45,176 nucleotides of DNA from Pelargonium x hortorum (GCA_036897525.1 JAYMTJ010000078.1:1-45176); one strand, 5' to 3'; shown: positions 1-15,400, numbered from the stretch's first letter. Program-made: numbers and translations. The notes: generated by a model not told the origin, from the letters alone.

Positions 1-3000
1 TTAGGAGTATACCGTACTGGAAAGCTAGGGGTAGATCTTACTTAAAGCACTTTTACTTGATATTATTCTATTACTTCCATCTCTTACAGGGAATACTCTT
101 ACAAAAAACGGATTGCAGCAAAAGATCCGGTATTCCAAATTGATATAAGGAAAGGGGTACTTCGTAGATAAGGAATTAGAGTATATAATAAATTTGGTTA
201 AGGGTTTTAAGATAGAAAGAGAAACTATTGAAACAGGTAACTTCTATTTTTTATTTGGTGTTGTGTTACCATACTATACTATAACCGCGCAACTTTAGGG
301 ATTTTAAGACTAACGAGATAAAGGATTTCTTCATCTAAGCGATTTTCATTCATAAGTTCTTTAAGGTAAAAGCTTTAGCGCTCTTCTTCCTACTTAAAAA
401 AAAGTGGGCTTTGCGGCAACTTATACTCCATACAATAATGGCCCTACAACCACCTCCAGTGCTCTATAGGAACTCCTGAGAAAAAACTAAGTAAGGAAGG
501 GTGATATGTTCCGTAGCTTATAGACTAATCAAACATAAACATAAATAGAATTTATAAAAAGGATTTCGAGTGTAAGGTGTATATTAGGGTACTCTACTCA
601 TAAGTTAAGTAAGCAAGGATTCCTCAATAAGGAGAGCCCGGGGTTCCCGTTTCGGTAAAGGCAGGAGTGAGTTTCTTCCCCTGCTCCTCAAATATTTTCT
701 TAGCTATTTCGCCTAAACTAGACAGAAATGTTATAAGTAAGTTTTACTAGAATTAAGAAATGGAATTTAAATAACTCTTTGCGAGGGGCTTTACCTACAT
801 CCCAGGATCTCACTCATATAAATAAGAAAGAAAGACCGCTTGTAGGAATTTAGTTATGTGTCAAACTTCTTAACTGCTGCGATTTGATAGTATTGACTTT
901 TGCCAAAGTAAGCTTTTGTTGGAAAAAAATCTATAAGTAGGTTATAATCAGAGTAACAGGGGCTTCTAACAGGTATTATAGTCAAGTATTCCTTTGGTCA
1001 TATTTGGATTCCTAGGGGTTATTCACAAAAAAGCGCTTTAAAACTTTAAGTTTTCTGAGATACTCCTTTGAACTCTGAGGGCTTTTGGTTCTTTTCTAGG
1101 TATTTCATAATAAAATAGAATTGTCAAAATCTGACCTTCAAAACTTTAATTTCATGACCCCGAAAATACATTAAAATTTAACATTAAAGTAGGATTCTAA
1201 TAAACAAAACTTACTAAGGTGCCTGATTTAGGTATTCGCGAAGGGGGGGTAAGAACAAGAAATAACTAGTCCTTGCACGATAAACTATCCCTAGATATCA
1301 GTTATTCCCCCAAATCTGGTTCATTTACCTATTAGGAGTCCTCTCAACAGCTTTTCTAATCGCTTCAGAATGAATACAATTATGAAAGTCCTGCTATACA
1401 TTAACGCTCCGAAGACTTCTCTATTTCCTTAAAAGTTCTATTCTATCTCCTGATATAATTATTCCTTGCATTACAAATACAAAATCCAGAGAACCGGTTT
1501 CCATTCAAAAGCTGCACTTGGTGTTTCAACAATTCCACAAAGAGATTATAGATTGAAACCTTGTTAACAAAGTTAGAGACATTCTATCTTTCAATAGCGA
1601 GTGCAGCTCTGTCTTCTGGCTTTGGGTTTGTTGTTTAGGTTTTAGTTCTAGACTCATTAAGGAGGTGCAGTTCCTTTTCGATCTTAGCTTTTGTCCCAAT
1701 CGATTTTCCTTTAGGTTTCGAAGTTTTCCCCATACAGGGGCCTGTTAATAAGAGGGAAGCACAAGGATCCACTATAGCACTCACTATAGTAATTAAGATC
1801 TGTTTCATTAAGAATTAGAAAACTGGAACGTCGAGGACTTCACTGGATTGGCTTTTCTAAACGGGAAATAAATACACTCTAATAAGCTTCAGATCCTACT
1901 CTTGTGAGAAGGCCCCTTTACTTTAACCCGAGAATATACCTTAAAATTATAAGCATTTAATTCACTTACTTGTTGTAAATATTACTTTTACTTTATGACT
2001 TAGACCTTTTTGAAAATTCATATTTGTAATATTGCTTACTGCTTACTAGCTTATAAACAAGGGCTTTACAGAAACGAAGAACTTAAATTAGGAGCTTTCT
2101 TTTTTTTTTTTTACCCAGGGCACCCCTAAGAGCAACTTCAAAACACCCATAAACAAGTAGATATTTCCTGATTCTTTCAATTTTATACAGTAGGTTTGTT
2201 TAACCGGGGCTTTTCTTGTTTTCGATAATAGACTTTTCCAGTACTTTTTAGTAGTTCGCAGGGTAACGGCGTAGAGAGGCTTACTATCATAAGAGTTTCC
2301 GTTGTAATATACGAGTCTTTTTCCTTCAGGAACTGGTCTAGAGCCCGATAGCTAAGGACTTCTCATAAAACAAAAGAGTAGGATTCTTTATTAATAGCTA
2401 TGTCTCGTTGGTAACTAGAACTCTTACAATTGGTAATTACAAGCAAACAAATTGACAGGATAACTTGACAGCATGCAATAACTTTGGTTTGGATTGCTTA
2501 AATAGAATAAACCCAGGATTTCATTAGGTAACTTTGGGTCCTTTGCTTGTGTATTAGACTGCCCGACCTTATACAGTAAAACCTATACTTATTTGGATAG
2601 AATCAAACAGGGTTGCAAAATATGAAACGTGTTGGGTTTAGAATCCCTTTGTCCTAGCAAGGAGCCCGTTTTTTGCTGACGCTTTAAAACGACTGCTATT
2701 TAGTTTCAATTCTAAGATATTTAAATACAAATTAGTATCAACCTAAATCCAAACGAAGGGACATGTGTTAGGCGCGGATAGGAGAGCGGGGTTAGAGGTA
2801 CACATTTCATGACAGGATTTCCATTGGATTGGGGAATACTACAAAAAAATCTAGGGTAATTCTTTTCAAGTCTAAAGCTTCACTTCTTATACAAGCATAA
2901 GAGGCACTCTCATTACAAAATAGGTTGGATATCTATCAGAAAAGAGACTCAAAAAATGGCATACAATAAAAGTACAGATCCAGTAAAATACAAACTGTTA

Positions 3001-4866
3001 AAACTGCGGTATAGTATACTTCTATTAATTTCAAAGATTTTGGTAATTCACTGGTGAGACAGCCACTAGTGAGGGGCTTTACTAGTATAGTAAGCCTTGA
3101 GAGACGGACTCCTAAGCATTCAAAACAAGTCGATTATACGTTGACAGCTGGTAAATAAAAGACTGCTTTCATTTTAATAGAATAATGTTAAAAATGTCCT
3201 TTATTATAGAAGTTCCGGTTTAGGTGAAAAGAAGCCTTCGAAGTCAATCCGTGTGGTTAAGGCGTTCTCCACTATTTATTATATTGAGCAGAAGTTCAAA
3301 ATACACTAAAAAAGCTCTCTTTTTGTTAAAGACCACAATGCATCCAAATCAATTCTAAGGTCTTTTACGTAACTTATACACGGCTAGAAACACTATTGCG
3401 TACGATTCTACATTTCATAGTTTCGTTTTCAAACACTTTCTTATTACTCTCCTTATTCAATTAGATAAATAAAAGATATAGAGGATTCCATATGTACATA
3501 GTGCTCCGCTTGTACTAACATACCTAAGAGAAGCCCTTCTAGTAGTTATTTAAAAATATAGTGAAACTTTTCTAATAAGCCTAAGAAGTACTAAAGATTT
3601 CACAGGATTTCTGAGAGATTTCCAAACTCTAAGAGGAATCTAAATACTAATAATAGTTATATATCCGAAGTCTCCGTAGTATCTAATTTTGGTACATTTC
3701 GAATCCGAGTGTACCCTCTCTATAGGTAAACGTGAGTCATTTTGAATGGCAGGGAGCAAGTCCTATTCATTCCATCGAAAAAGTAAGTAATATGCATAAA
3801 GTCCCAACTAGAATTTTAGCTCTATTTAGGCTAGGCTGGTAATCCCAAAAGGGTAACTTACTTAACTTAATATGCACTCATAAGGGTGTCTCTATAGAAC
3901 TGGGTTCTGAAAACCTCTATATCTCCGGTGGAACGTAACTCTTTTAAAGGCCAGAGGGCCACCACGCGCAAGTTCAATTCCTGTCAATTTCCCCTATTTT
4001 GAATCCGTTATTACTGGATTTCTTGTAAGAGATTTTAAGCCATTGCTGGTTTTTACAAACAAGGCAAGCTAATAGGGATAGGGGAGTTCCTTATACTTTT
4101 TTTAATAGGGGCACTTCTTTTGCTGTACTTACAAGGGTTTCTGCAATTAAGTACTACTTGACCTAACCTATAATTAACTTAAAAAGGGTCACGGCGGTTT
4201 AATTATTAAGGAATTTTTTCTACGTTTGACAGAAGAGAAGATTTCGAAGTGAGGCGGCTCCTAATTAAGTCTTATTTTTTTTTATGTTACCCGTTTTTAG
4301 AGACTAGGTACCGCGGCTATAACAGGGTTTACTAAGGTGTGATACATTTTTCGAAGCCCTTCCCTTTTTATTTATTCGCAGACATTCTAGAGTTTTCCAA
4401 TTTTACCTTGTTTTCTAAGAATTTCCTTTAGTTAGACAAATGCACAAGCAAATCCCCTTTTTATTTGTACCCTTCTTTAATTACTAGGATTCCCGTATCC
4501 AGGTGAGAGGTCAGGGACAAGAAAGTAGGCCTAATTCTTTTTTATATCCCTATATTTTTTTTCGTTTAGGCTTCCGATTTAAGAAAGGCAATGGCTTGTC
4601 TATTGTAAAATAAAAAACTGATACCCGGTATTTTCCTACTATCTATTAGATATTCTTTATTTACTCTTCATATCCTCGAAGTCCCTGGTTACTCCTTTTA
4701 TTCTACTTTAATCGGTTAAAATTTCTATCTAAGAAAAGGTTTGTATTACCTTATTTCATACCTATAACTTTCCTAGAAGCTGGAAAATCCGCTATACTTT
4801 TCATTTGACTTGTGCGCCTTTACCCTTTATAAGTTCTTATCAATGCCCCTAAATACTCTAGGGCAA

Positions 4867-4883
4867 TTCCTTATGATAAGGAA
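4867..4883. repeat. Short inverted repeat, 8-bp arms
   Basis: TTCCTTAT and ATAAGGAA face each other across a single G. A related palindrome, ATAAGGA-A-TCCTTAT, lies at 6434-6448, and AAGGAATTCCTT (a perfect 12-mer) at 16491-16502. They share the core AAGGA/TCCTT, which recurs across the left flank. Confidence 0.6.
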
Positions 4884-6433
4884 ATTAAGTAGGGTGCCTC
4901 TGGATATTTTCTTTCATCATTTTATTAGAATCGGGGGATTTTATTAACCAATAAACTCGATACTTGTATGTTTTTTCTTAACCTTCCCTGCCTGGGTCTT
5001 TTTGGAATAGTACATTATTTAAAGCAGCTCTTACTTATCCTGATAAATCTTGTAACTTGTAAAATAAACCTAACCTTCATTATATTATATATCTGGTTTT
5101 TTAGTAGCTGGGAACCCCTAGAGAAGGCTCTTTTACCTTGAATACTTAAGGGTTTTCGCACCTAACCGCCGGGAATCGTATCCTTGGCAAGCCTGTTATA
5201 ATAAAAAAGGATTAAAATCAATTTTGTTAAACATACTTGTTATTAAAAGCTTTAGTGTTGAATACAAAAAACGGAGGGGTCCCCTATTTCTTTACAAACA
5301 AGGAGCGTTTTAAAGCTTGTAGCCAAAAGAAATAATATAAGGGCAGTTGCATCAGTATTCTTTGGACTTACAAATTTTTTTGGCTTCAACTTAACACTTA
5401 TTTCAGGTCAAGCAAGTTAAAGAAGGGATAGCCCTAAGGGTATTCTGAAATTCATTTTAGAATATGTATCTTAAACCAAAAAGAAGCAAAATAAAAGGCA
5501 CTTTCTTAACCAAACAATGGGATACCCTGAGCTACGGAAATTCTAGGAAGTTTACAGTAAAATTGACTAGGAAGGGCCCTTGTTTAAAAGAGAAAAGCGC
5601 AAACCATTTTGATTAACTTCCATTGGATTGGATCCTAATAAAAATACGAAAGGAACTCGGGAGCCCTCTTAATATACTAGTGAATATACTAGAGATATGC
5701 AAGCTTAGCTTAAAACCGTCCTGATTTTTTTTATTATGCACAACTCTAAAGAGCACTTTCCGGGTTTTTTCTTTATATTTGTATTTTCTTTCCCAGGCTA
5801 GCTTAGAGAAGTAGTGAAGCTATTATTTGTGTTGAGGAACCCCCTCAGTTTTAACCGATTATCACGAGTTCCTGGGAGCATCTAATAAAGGATTCCTTTT
5901 TTGTTTGCAGAAGGCGCTTAAAGTAGATATAGGGTACGACTCAGATAGTTTATAACTCAATTTCACATAACACAGAACTCTTAGAATACTCCTTACTTTT
6001 GTCCTTTGGTGAACTCTTCTTATCTTTTAGGGGTTACTTATTAGGCATATCATATATCATAAAGAAAAAAAAAAGCTTCCTATCAAGCATACCATACCCT
6101 TTGCGGAGTTTCACAACTTATCCTGAATCAGCAGCGACTCGTTATCTTGTCTTGGAGACTACAGTTTTTCTTTTCGAATTGCTTTACAATTGTTAATAGA
6201 GCTTTGAATTAGCGTGTTATATTCTGCATCAGACTAGCTATCAGCGAAAACTCTTTACTGCTTTTCTGTAAGCTTTTAAAATAATCAGGACTATCTCAAC
6301 TGTTGATTCATTAGTGAACGACTGCTAAGGGGACCTAATCTCGTACCAGAAATATGACGTACACTCTAGGCAGTAGCTATTTCCTCGGTTTTGTATCTAT
6401 CTTAGTTTAATATACTAGTGTAGTAAGCCGCAT

Positions 6434-6448
6434 ATAAGGAATCCTTAT
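6434..6448. repeat. Short inverted repeat, 7-bp arms
   Basis: ATAAGGA and TCCTTAT are separated by one A. It is the mirror arrangement of the 4867-4883 palindrome and belongs to the same AAGGA/TCCTT word family. Confidence 0.55.
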
Positions 6449-7220
6449 CAAGTCCTAATTGGGTGAGATTTTAAAGTAAAAGGAGAGGGTTAGTTCATAA
6501 AAAATAGAAAGATATTGGGCTACCCCTATCTAATATAAGTACAAAAAATCTCTTAGTTTATATAGGAGGGGTCGAAGCATCTCAAAAGAAAGTTAAATAA
6601 GTGAGTTTAATTGGACTGAACCACAATTTCAAGCCCTGTCAAAACTTCTGGGTTCTACTCTACTCTACTAACGCCAAAATTCCGACTTATAATTAATTGT
6701 ATTCTATTATTATTTGAGCGCACTGGAAATTCTAATGATTCTTAGGAAGGGGTGTCCGTGTGTGTTAGAAGGAAGCTTTGTTGTTCAACTACTCAAAAAG
6801 TACCTCGCTTTAATATTAGGATTTCTCGGATATTCGTAGTTAATTAGTAACCCTTTTTAAGTTATAGATTCTAGTATAGGTTTTTACTACCCAGAAAGAA
6901 TACCTATTATGTGTTACAGAATATAGAGCATATACCTATTAATTTAATATTAAGGACTTTGATTTAACTTATGGCACAAAATTTTCTATCTCAAACTGTT
7001 TTAGAAAAAGACCCTATCTTTTTTTGTGGCAGTTTCCTAGTTAGTGATTTGTTGTTTTGAAAAGTCTTGCATCTTTTCTTCATAGAACCAGAGGTTAGGA
7101 TTCTTACTTTATTTATATCTATATCTAAGATTCAGTTTTATTACAAAGAATTAGTTAAAAAAAGAAACTGCCATGCCCTGAGGTACTTTAATCAAAAGGG
7201 AATCCCAATAAACTACATTT

Positions 7221-7270
7221 GAATTATATCAAATCAAATATTATATAGGAAATCCTGAAAGAAAGTTCAA
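7221..7270 (+). repeat. Diverged dispersed repeat, copy 1
   Basis: This roughly 50-nt stretch aligns with 16434-16480 in the same orientation. Shared blocks include TATATCAAAT, then AGGAAATCCTGA, then a TTCAA end, with small indels between them. The copies are about 9.2 kb apart, and the divergence points to an old duplication. Confidence 0.55.
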
Positions 7271-10200
7271 ATAGTGTAGGGGTATGAATAATAAAGGGAA
7301 ATAACTCCCAGTTTTAGCTTTACAACGGTACGCGGGTACCCAGTGATAAATGTGTATTTACTAAATTTTAGTATAACCTGACTTAGAATCACAAACACGA
7401 TACCCTATTTAGTTAGCGGAATATCCTTGATGATGATGAAGCATTGGGTGGAACAAACAGGTTAGTACCTTTTAAATACTTGGTTATACTATGTGTAATT
7501 TAAAACAATCCGGGATAGTAGGGAGTATATACTCTTATAAAAAGCAAAAGCCAGACCCGGGGAAGAATGAATAGAATTTGTGGGGGATATTGGAAGATTC
7601 TCTTTCTAAAACTCCTTATCAAAAGTGCTTATAAAGAAACTACAGTATAAATAGAAATCGTGAGTGGCTAATCAAATCGAGGATTAAAGAAGCTCAAATG
7701 TATTTATTTCATATAATAGGAAAAAGCTCAATCATACTATATATATATATGTGATTAAAATTCTGTGTTTATCCTATACCTCATTTTTTTTATCTTGGTT
7801 TTAGATCCGGGTTAGCCTGGAAATTTAGAATATATATATACTTTTTTTGAGGTCGAGGTCATCCAGTGTATGTAAATCTTATTATTGTAGCGATATAATC
7901 CTCCTAATAATAGTACACCGCGAGTAGTTCAGGGTAGTGGTTTTATATGAAATCCTGTAAATAGGTAGTCCAGTCCGTAAGTATATAAAAATAGGGAATC
8001 CCTGTATTCCATAGGTATTGTGCTCAAACTCTGAACAAGGCAAAGGGAAATTGTTTCTATAGCAGGATTGTATTATTTAATTCATATTTACTGGAAACAC
8101 GAGGAATTCTTACTAACTAATATATAGGGACTTTTTAGGGCTTAAGCTTCTAATGGGTACTAAGAGGGACTTGTAATAGGCGGGGGGCTGTGATCTTACC
8201 TTCTTTAGTCATAATTGAAAAGTGAGGATATCCGTTGTACTTGCGACCTAAGAGTGACAGACTTAGCAGACAAGGAAGCAGTTCACTAGCAGTTTACCAC
8301 TTTGGACTGTCGAATTCTTTGCCTTGCTACATTAGAACCGGTTAGAATGTTCCGTCAGGCATTTACAGATAAGATCAAACAGAGGTTATTGACTAGTGTA
8401 AAGAGTGGTATATTTTGGAATTACAGAGTTAGATTTATCTTGGAGGATTCTTAGCTTGGGTCCTAACTGGTTAGAACACAAGCAAAGTTTCCAGAGGGAA
8501 TTAGTACGCAACTCCTTGCGCTACCATAAAGAATGGGAACTTCCAAAAAGCAAAGAGATTAAATTATGATTAAATTATATATAACTAAAAACAACTAGTC
8601 TATTTGGGTCCGTTTACTAAGAGAACTCCATTTGTAAGGTGTGGCCTTAACAGTAGGAAACAACCCACCGAAATTCTAGCACTTAATCACTTTTATGGAT
8701 AAATTTTCATTTCATTCTAACGTGTATCTTCCATTACTTAATAATTCAAAGCACAACTTTCTATTTGTCCTGGTAAGCCCTCGGTCTAGGCAAGTGTAAA
8801 GTCAACGGTGTTTTAAGTCCCGCAGCCCCCTCTTTTTTGAGAAAAGCGAATATGGACATCCGTTTTAATACTCACATAATAGAGGAATTCTTTTGATCCT
8901 CCTGATATTTGATATCGCGTTTTGAATCGGTTAGTCATATAAGAGTTTACTAGGAGTACTCGCTCGGGTCAATTTAGAAGGGTAAGGGATAACTTCCTAT
9001 AATATAAGTCTGCGCAGTTAATATAACTTAAACTATAAAGTTGATATTATGAGGATAACCATGCCAGGAGACTTACGTACTAAAATTCCACTCAACTCAA
9101 CTAAATACAGGAGATTTCTTTATGATTGTCAAAAGGAAGCTGTACCAAAGTAAAGCCTTTTTATGGATCTATCTCCTATAAACTTCTTTCAGTTCAAAAA
9201 GTAGTTGACGAAAACAGGGTCTGAAAGAAAACGTTAACTTTAAGGGTCCTTTTCTATATATTTTCTAGATACCAATATTTAAATAGAGTCTGATAAAGAG
9301 ACTCGATACCGAAGTTAGGCGATCAACTATATGTCAATAGTAAAATATAGGGAACATAAATAAACAAAGGATAGCACAACAAGAGGAGTTCCTTATTATA
9401 CATTAACTACCCTTGACTGGATCCGCTGCGAAATTTTACTAAAAAAAAGCTATACAATTAAGAGTACGCCCTATCTAGATTGATTGAGCAAAAGTAGGGA
9501 ATTTATGACAGGAATAAAGCTTTGAAGTGGAGTTTGTGTAACAAGCTTATACTCCGGAGATAATGAATTTTAAGAGGGTTTTGAGTACCTCGTTTATTCT
9601 TTAAAAGTAAGTATTTAAGTAGGTGCCTCCGCAAGCTGAGTATATCTCTGACAATCTCTGCAATCCTGTTTATACAAACGTAAGAATTCTGATTTTTACT
9701 TGTTACAAGAGTAGCTCCCTTTCCAAAGGATAAATTTAACAAGGGTTGTCTCTTTTCTTTTTTTTTAAGCTACAGCCCTCTTATTTTTTATAAGTAATAA
9801 AAGCTAGAAAAATTGTTAGTTACGTTATATAACTTAGTTTTTTTACCTGAGTCGTGGTCCCTTTCTAGAAAACAAACCTATTTAGCATCTCCTGGACAGG
9901 GAACCCTAAAACTAAAACATAGGAGAAGATGTAGTAAAACAAAGAAATGGCCGTCGAATCTTTTAGGTATTTTACTAAAAAGGACCGAATTCTTATATTT
10001 AAACTTGATTCTTCATATCCGGGGTATAGAGATCCTCAGGGTCCTAAGAGATACAATAACTAAAGTTTTCCTTTGCATGGGAATCCCTTTTGGATTTCTT
10101 AGTTTGTTTTTAGAACCCGTTCCCGTTTTTTAAGGATTGAAAAATACATTGTGTATTAAGGGGTTCTTTTCCGCGGTTAATTTAATAGAGAAGTATATAG

Positions 10201-10341
10201 AAATTAAGTACAGGAATAGAATAGTAGAAAGGCTTTATTTTCCTAATGTGAACATAAAGGTATAAAATAATCGAGGTGTAGCCGTTAAAAAAGGAGTTTA
10301 AAAAAGAAGAGTCTGCTATTCCATGTTTTCACGAGCTCAAG

Positions 10342-10357
10342 CTATACTATAGTATAG
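10342..10357. repeat. Perfect 16-nt palindrome
   Basis: CTATACTA is followed directly by its reverse complement TAGTATAG with no spacer. It sits in non-coding AT-rich DNA. Confidence 0.6.
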
Positions 10358-12439
10358 AGAGGGGCCCAGAGCTTTAATCAGTGCCTTTAAGATAAGGTAT
10401 TCTGTTTCCCTTTATTAAGGTTTTACTTTATACAGGAATTTTTTCGGCTCTTATGTTAAATCCTGCGATAAATCTTGTTATTGTGGGGGGTTTTGAATTC
10501 TATTCTAGAGGACACTTAAACTAAGGGCTTTCCTCTAAGAAATAGAGTAGCTCTAGGTATCCTAGGTACAGGGGAACGGGTTTTTGTCCTAAACTTTTAC
10601 TGGATCTTTCAGCTTAGCAGTAAGTCATTTAGGGGTATAGTGGAAACTGGGGGAATTTTCATTTTAGGTTCTTTGCTACGGTATATTTTCAAGGTAGTAT
10701 AGTATACAAGTTTGTTGCTATAGTCTATCCTTCTACATACAGGGTTTTAAAATAAAGAGACAAATCCGATAACTAGGGAGTGGCCTATTAAAATAATAGG
10801 GTTTCTGCCATTATGTCTTAACCAAAGTACTTCTTAATTTACCTATTACTAAAGAAATTGAAAGGGTCAAGACCGAGGAGTTCCTAGCTAGCTCACAACT
10901 TGTTGCAGAATCTTGTATTTCTGGGGAATTTAAGCGACTAAAACATAAAGATTAAAATAAAGTAAAAGTCCGTTTTTTCTGGGTTAGGAACTCCTGTAGG
11001 TAAACAAAGAGGAAGGGCATAAAGATATAAATCTAAGAAATTTAGCAGTAAAATGAAGGAAAGTCAAATAATATAGTATAACGGGGCCTTTCATAAATAG
11101 GTATTAGTACTTAACCGCAGCTTTTCTTATTCTCGATTTTAAGTTTAAGGTCAGGCGGAAATACTTTAGATTTTACAGGATAATATTTAAAGGAGTTCTC
11201 TATAACCCGGGATATTGTAAAGTCAAGGAAGATTTCAACGAGCAAAAAGTTTTTTCTCTTATTCATTCACTCATAACATGAATATGGGTGCTTTTTTGAC
11301 TCGGTCGAAGAAAGCCAGGTGGCTTGGCAATATAAGCATAAAGAAGTTCAAACTCATAGCACAAAATATGTATACTTATTTGGTTTGCTTTATCAACCTA
11401 AAACAAGATAGCAGACTGCTGTATTACTTTCTACGCCCCCCGCGTGTCCTGTAGTACTTACCAACTCACGAAAATTTTGAATAAAAAAGGAGTTCTAGAA
11501 ATGAAATAAAGACCCCTCTCGATGTAAGGAAATGCATGCACTAGCCTATACAAAATAAAGTTTACTCAACATTTCATTTAGCTGGAGGCATACTCCGATT
11601 TATGAATTCCGCGAGACTTTAGTATTCAATTTTTTCAATTCTCCGCATAGGGTACCCAGTTTCGTGCATTTTAAAAGGCATAAGACGCTGCTCGTTACAC
11701 TTACCACTATAACATTAGTAACTAAAAAAACCCATTGGGGTTCCTAAAAGAAGTATAAAGAACTTTTTTTACAAGAAAGAGCCGCGTTTTGAGTAATTAA
11801 ATAGGTTTTAGTTTTACAGAATACAAGAAACTTTCAAAGGCAATCCTAGGAATTTTGGAATTTCACAGGCGGGTAACACAAAGAAATCCAAGATTCTAAA
11901 ACCCACTATAATATTCACTTTTTTTGAACGGCAAAGAACTTTACACAAAAGGTATCTAGTTTCTACTATAGGTATTGCTAAATACTGTATCAGAAATAGG
12001 TCTCTTCAAAAGGAATACGATTTCAATTATGGCTCACTTTCAGAAAAGCTCTCACTCATAAGGATCTTTTGGCTAGCGTTTCTTGGAAAGGAAATGAGAT
12101 TAAAGGTACTTTTACTTACAAAGTCTAGATATTAGGACTAGCTTTTCTAGTGCAGCTTGTAAGGGGTTGCTTGTTTTATCATAACTAAAACGCTTATTAT
12201 AGTATCCAGATATACTTTAAGAGCTGAGCTCTCGCCGCACCTTTTTTGTGATAGAAAGCTTTTATACTTCATGTGTAAGTCAGACCCACAAATAGTAGTA
12301 GATATTTAGTCTTTTTATAGAGATAGAAACCCTGGTAGAGTAAACTGGGTTTCATTTTCAATTTGGTAATTCTACAGCATTAAAAAAGCTCTTTGCGTAA
12401 AGTCCCTTGAACAAAGTTAAATACAATAGCATCCTAATA

Positions 12440-12464
12440 TTGATATACAACTAAAGTATATCAA
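12440..12464. repeat. Inverted repeat with 9-bp perfect stem
   Basis: TTGATATAC and GTATATCAA flank a 7-nt loop (AACTAAA). No coding frame is nearby. The stem is AT-rich, so it would be a modest hairpin. Confidence 0.6.
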
Positions 12465-15400
12465 AACTGTACTGTTATCAACACAAATATAGCTTAACTT
12501 ATTAAGGTCAGGAAGCCCCTATTCAGATACTTTCAACCCCTAAGTATAAGACATAAGGAAGATATTCCCCAGTTTTTTAGTTATTTTTACCTAACCTCGG
12601 TTTCTTAATTCTCCCTAGTAAAGTAACCGCAGTAAATTGTTAATCAGAAAGGCATAAGCTATCTATTAACCAAACAAAGTCAGTAACACAAGCTTAAACA
12701 GGAAATTTTAGGTCTTGATATTTTCAATTCAATAGACAGCATTCTATTCATGATAGTCTAGATAGACTCTAGTAACTAGTAATAAAGGAGAATCTAACTT
12801 TATAAACTCAAACTCCCAAAGCAAAGTTAACAGTGTAGCTACACGCCTCGAATAATAGGATTAAGCCTTACATTTCTTGGAATTATATACCTACAACTAA
12901 TGTTGAAAGAAATTAATTCTTTTCAAATTGAGTATTACTCAAAATAAGAGATTCTTTAGATCTCGTGGATCCTGTTTAGCATCTGATTTCTATATCGTGG
13001 AGTTTTCTTTTTGTAGGAGTATTTAGGACGTTAAGTTTCAGACCATGTAATGTATCTTAACGATTTTTATAAGGATATTTATTGTAGGAAAGAGTATTGT
13101 CCTATTTTCCGGAGAAGATAGAGTCAAAAAGAAACGTTGGTTTCTGAGTCCATGCGCAGATTCGGAGCCTAGTATTACAAAGTAGTTTGTGAGCTCCATT
13201 AGGATCGAAGCGCTGCTTGAAATGAGAGCCTCTGACAGGATTGAAGGCTGAAAGAGAAGGAACTTTCTAGTTTTTTATTATAGGTTATATATACTTTAGG
13301 ACCATATGTCCGGTGCTTTGAATCTAGTTTTTACAGATTGAAGGAATATATTCCTAGCTTTAATTTCAATTTAAGGGGGCTCATAATGCTTTCGATAAAA
13401 CAATACAAGAATTCTAATCTAGCTTCTAAAAGAAGGGTATACCTCTAAAGGCAGGAACATGAAAAGGTCCTTGGGTCTTTTGTAAAAGCTTTGAATATCT
13501 AACTTTTTGATTCCTAATTTTTCTTTTTTAACGGTAACTTATTAGATAGGTTATAAGGGCCATAAGAAGTTACAGAATAGCTGAAAGCAGCGGGTCTTAT
13601 TACCAGTTCTAGCTCTAATAAGAAAGACTGCTAGTATGATAAAGAGTAGTAAGACTAAGAAGTTGGTGTTGGCTATTCTCCTAAGTTTTGATACTTTGCC
13701 AAAAAAGTTCTAAAAGTATTTACTAAGATACTTCCCCCTTCCTCCTGCAGAAATAGTAAAGGGCTTTTTTCTTCGGAGTCTCTAATCTAATCATAGTAAG
13801 AATTTGAAGTTAAGGGGTTTCCTTATCTTTTTTTTATGATTTTAGGTAAACCCTTCTTTTAACAGACAGGAAAAATGCAGCTTTTAAGAAAGTTTTGAGG
13901 GTTAAGAAGTGACAGGAATAAGAGTAAACTACGGAATCTAAGTAACGGGTAAAGCCCTTAGTTCCCGTTTTTGAGTCTTAAGGAAATAGGTCTGAGAGGT
14001 ATTAAGAATAAACAGTTGTTGGTTATGTTATGGATGTACTATTAATATACTATATAGCATTAAATTCTCTCTATTATCTGTAAGGTTTCTATCCCTTTTA
14101 ACTTTTAAGCAGTAACAACTAAGACAAAAGGAATATACCTTGAATAGAAGACTAATACAACTCTCTTTTCTTTTACTGACTTTTCTATTATTCTATTAAC
14201 TACAATACAAGAGCAATACAAGCTACAGGCAGCAGCGCTCCATAAGAGTCAAGTAAGGCTCATAAAACAAAAAGATAAGGCACATATAGCGGCTCCAGTT
14301 AAGTAAGAAAGCAGCTAACAAGATACAGACTAGGAAAGGTATAGCTAGGAAAGCCCCGGGTATGAGTATGAAACAAGGTAAGCTGTAGATGGTGGTTAGT
14401 TATAAGTATAAAGAGTTGCTTGTTTCGTTGTTTCCAGGTTCAGTAAAGAAGTCAAAGTTAAAGATATAATGAAAGCCTGCTTTTTTTGTAGTAGGATTTA
14501 GTGTAAGTCGGTGTACTCAAAACACTGGAATACCTTACCCTTCCTCTGGTACCCCGCGGGAAGAATCACCATAACTATATTCTATAAGGTTTGTAGCCTC
14601 TTAAACGATATAACAACAAGAAGTAAGAACCTTAACAACTAATAGAACTGCTAATACTACCTCTAAAGAAAGATTAAGGAAAACTCATTAACAAGCAGCT
14701 TCCCTTTTAATTCCCGTCCCTGTAGAAAATTCCATTAACTAATCTCTCTTAGTCAGTTTAGAAGAAAAAGGAAAGGTTTTATCAAAGTTCTCGGACAGTA
14801 AAGTCAAGCTCTGAAGATACGGCTAGGTAATACAGGTTATACGAAAAGCTACAGGTCTAGTCCCGAATAAGTAAGTTATATAAAAAGCTTTGATTTCCAG
14901 TAAGAATAAGAAAGTTTAGTGTATCTTTTGGGATAAGCAAGTCAGAAGGTTTCTCCATTCTAAGGATTTCCTTGTTATTAGTTTAGTGATAAGTAGTTCT
15001 CAGGTCTTTCTTGTTCTTCTTAGGAGAGTCATTGACCTCAGAGGATCCCGTGTAAAATAAGTAACAAAGCTTTTTTAACCAAGAAAAGCAAATCTTAAGG
15101 TCTAAACTTCCCTCACTAAGCAAGGTCTGGCTAGCCTTACTATTAATTCTCGAATCTGTTCCTTGGTTGGAATATCTCCTCTTTTTTATTTTAATAAAGG
15201 GAGAGAAGAATCCCAATGGGAGAAGCGCCCTTAAACTCAATTCAGGTTCTAAAACAAAAGCTTTTATTTTATAGGGGTGCTACCCTTTTTTAAGGACAGG
15301 TTCTTCTTTTAAGTAAGTGAAAAAAGAATTACCATATAGAAAGATTTTGCTACCGGGTATCCTGGGAAGTTGTACAGATTAGAAAAAGACCCTCCGTCTC

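Noticed and set aside
3950-4000. T-arm-like word AAGTTCAATTCCTG
   Set aside because: The flanking bases do not form a T-stem, and no anticodon arm or acceptor stem precedes it.
9813-10133. 106-codon plus-strand open frame
   Set aside because: It starts with TTG, matches no family I know, has no conserved motif and lies in AT-rich non-coding DNA; chance is the simplest reading.
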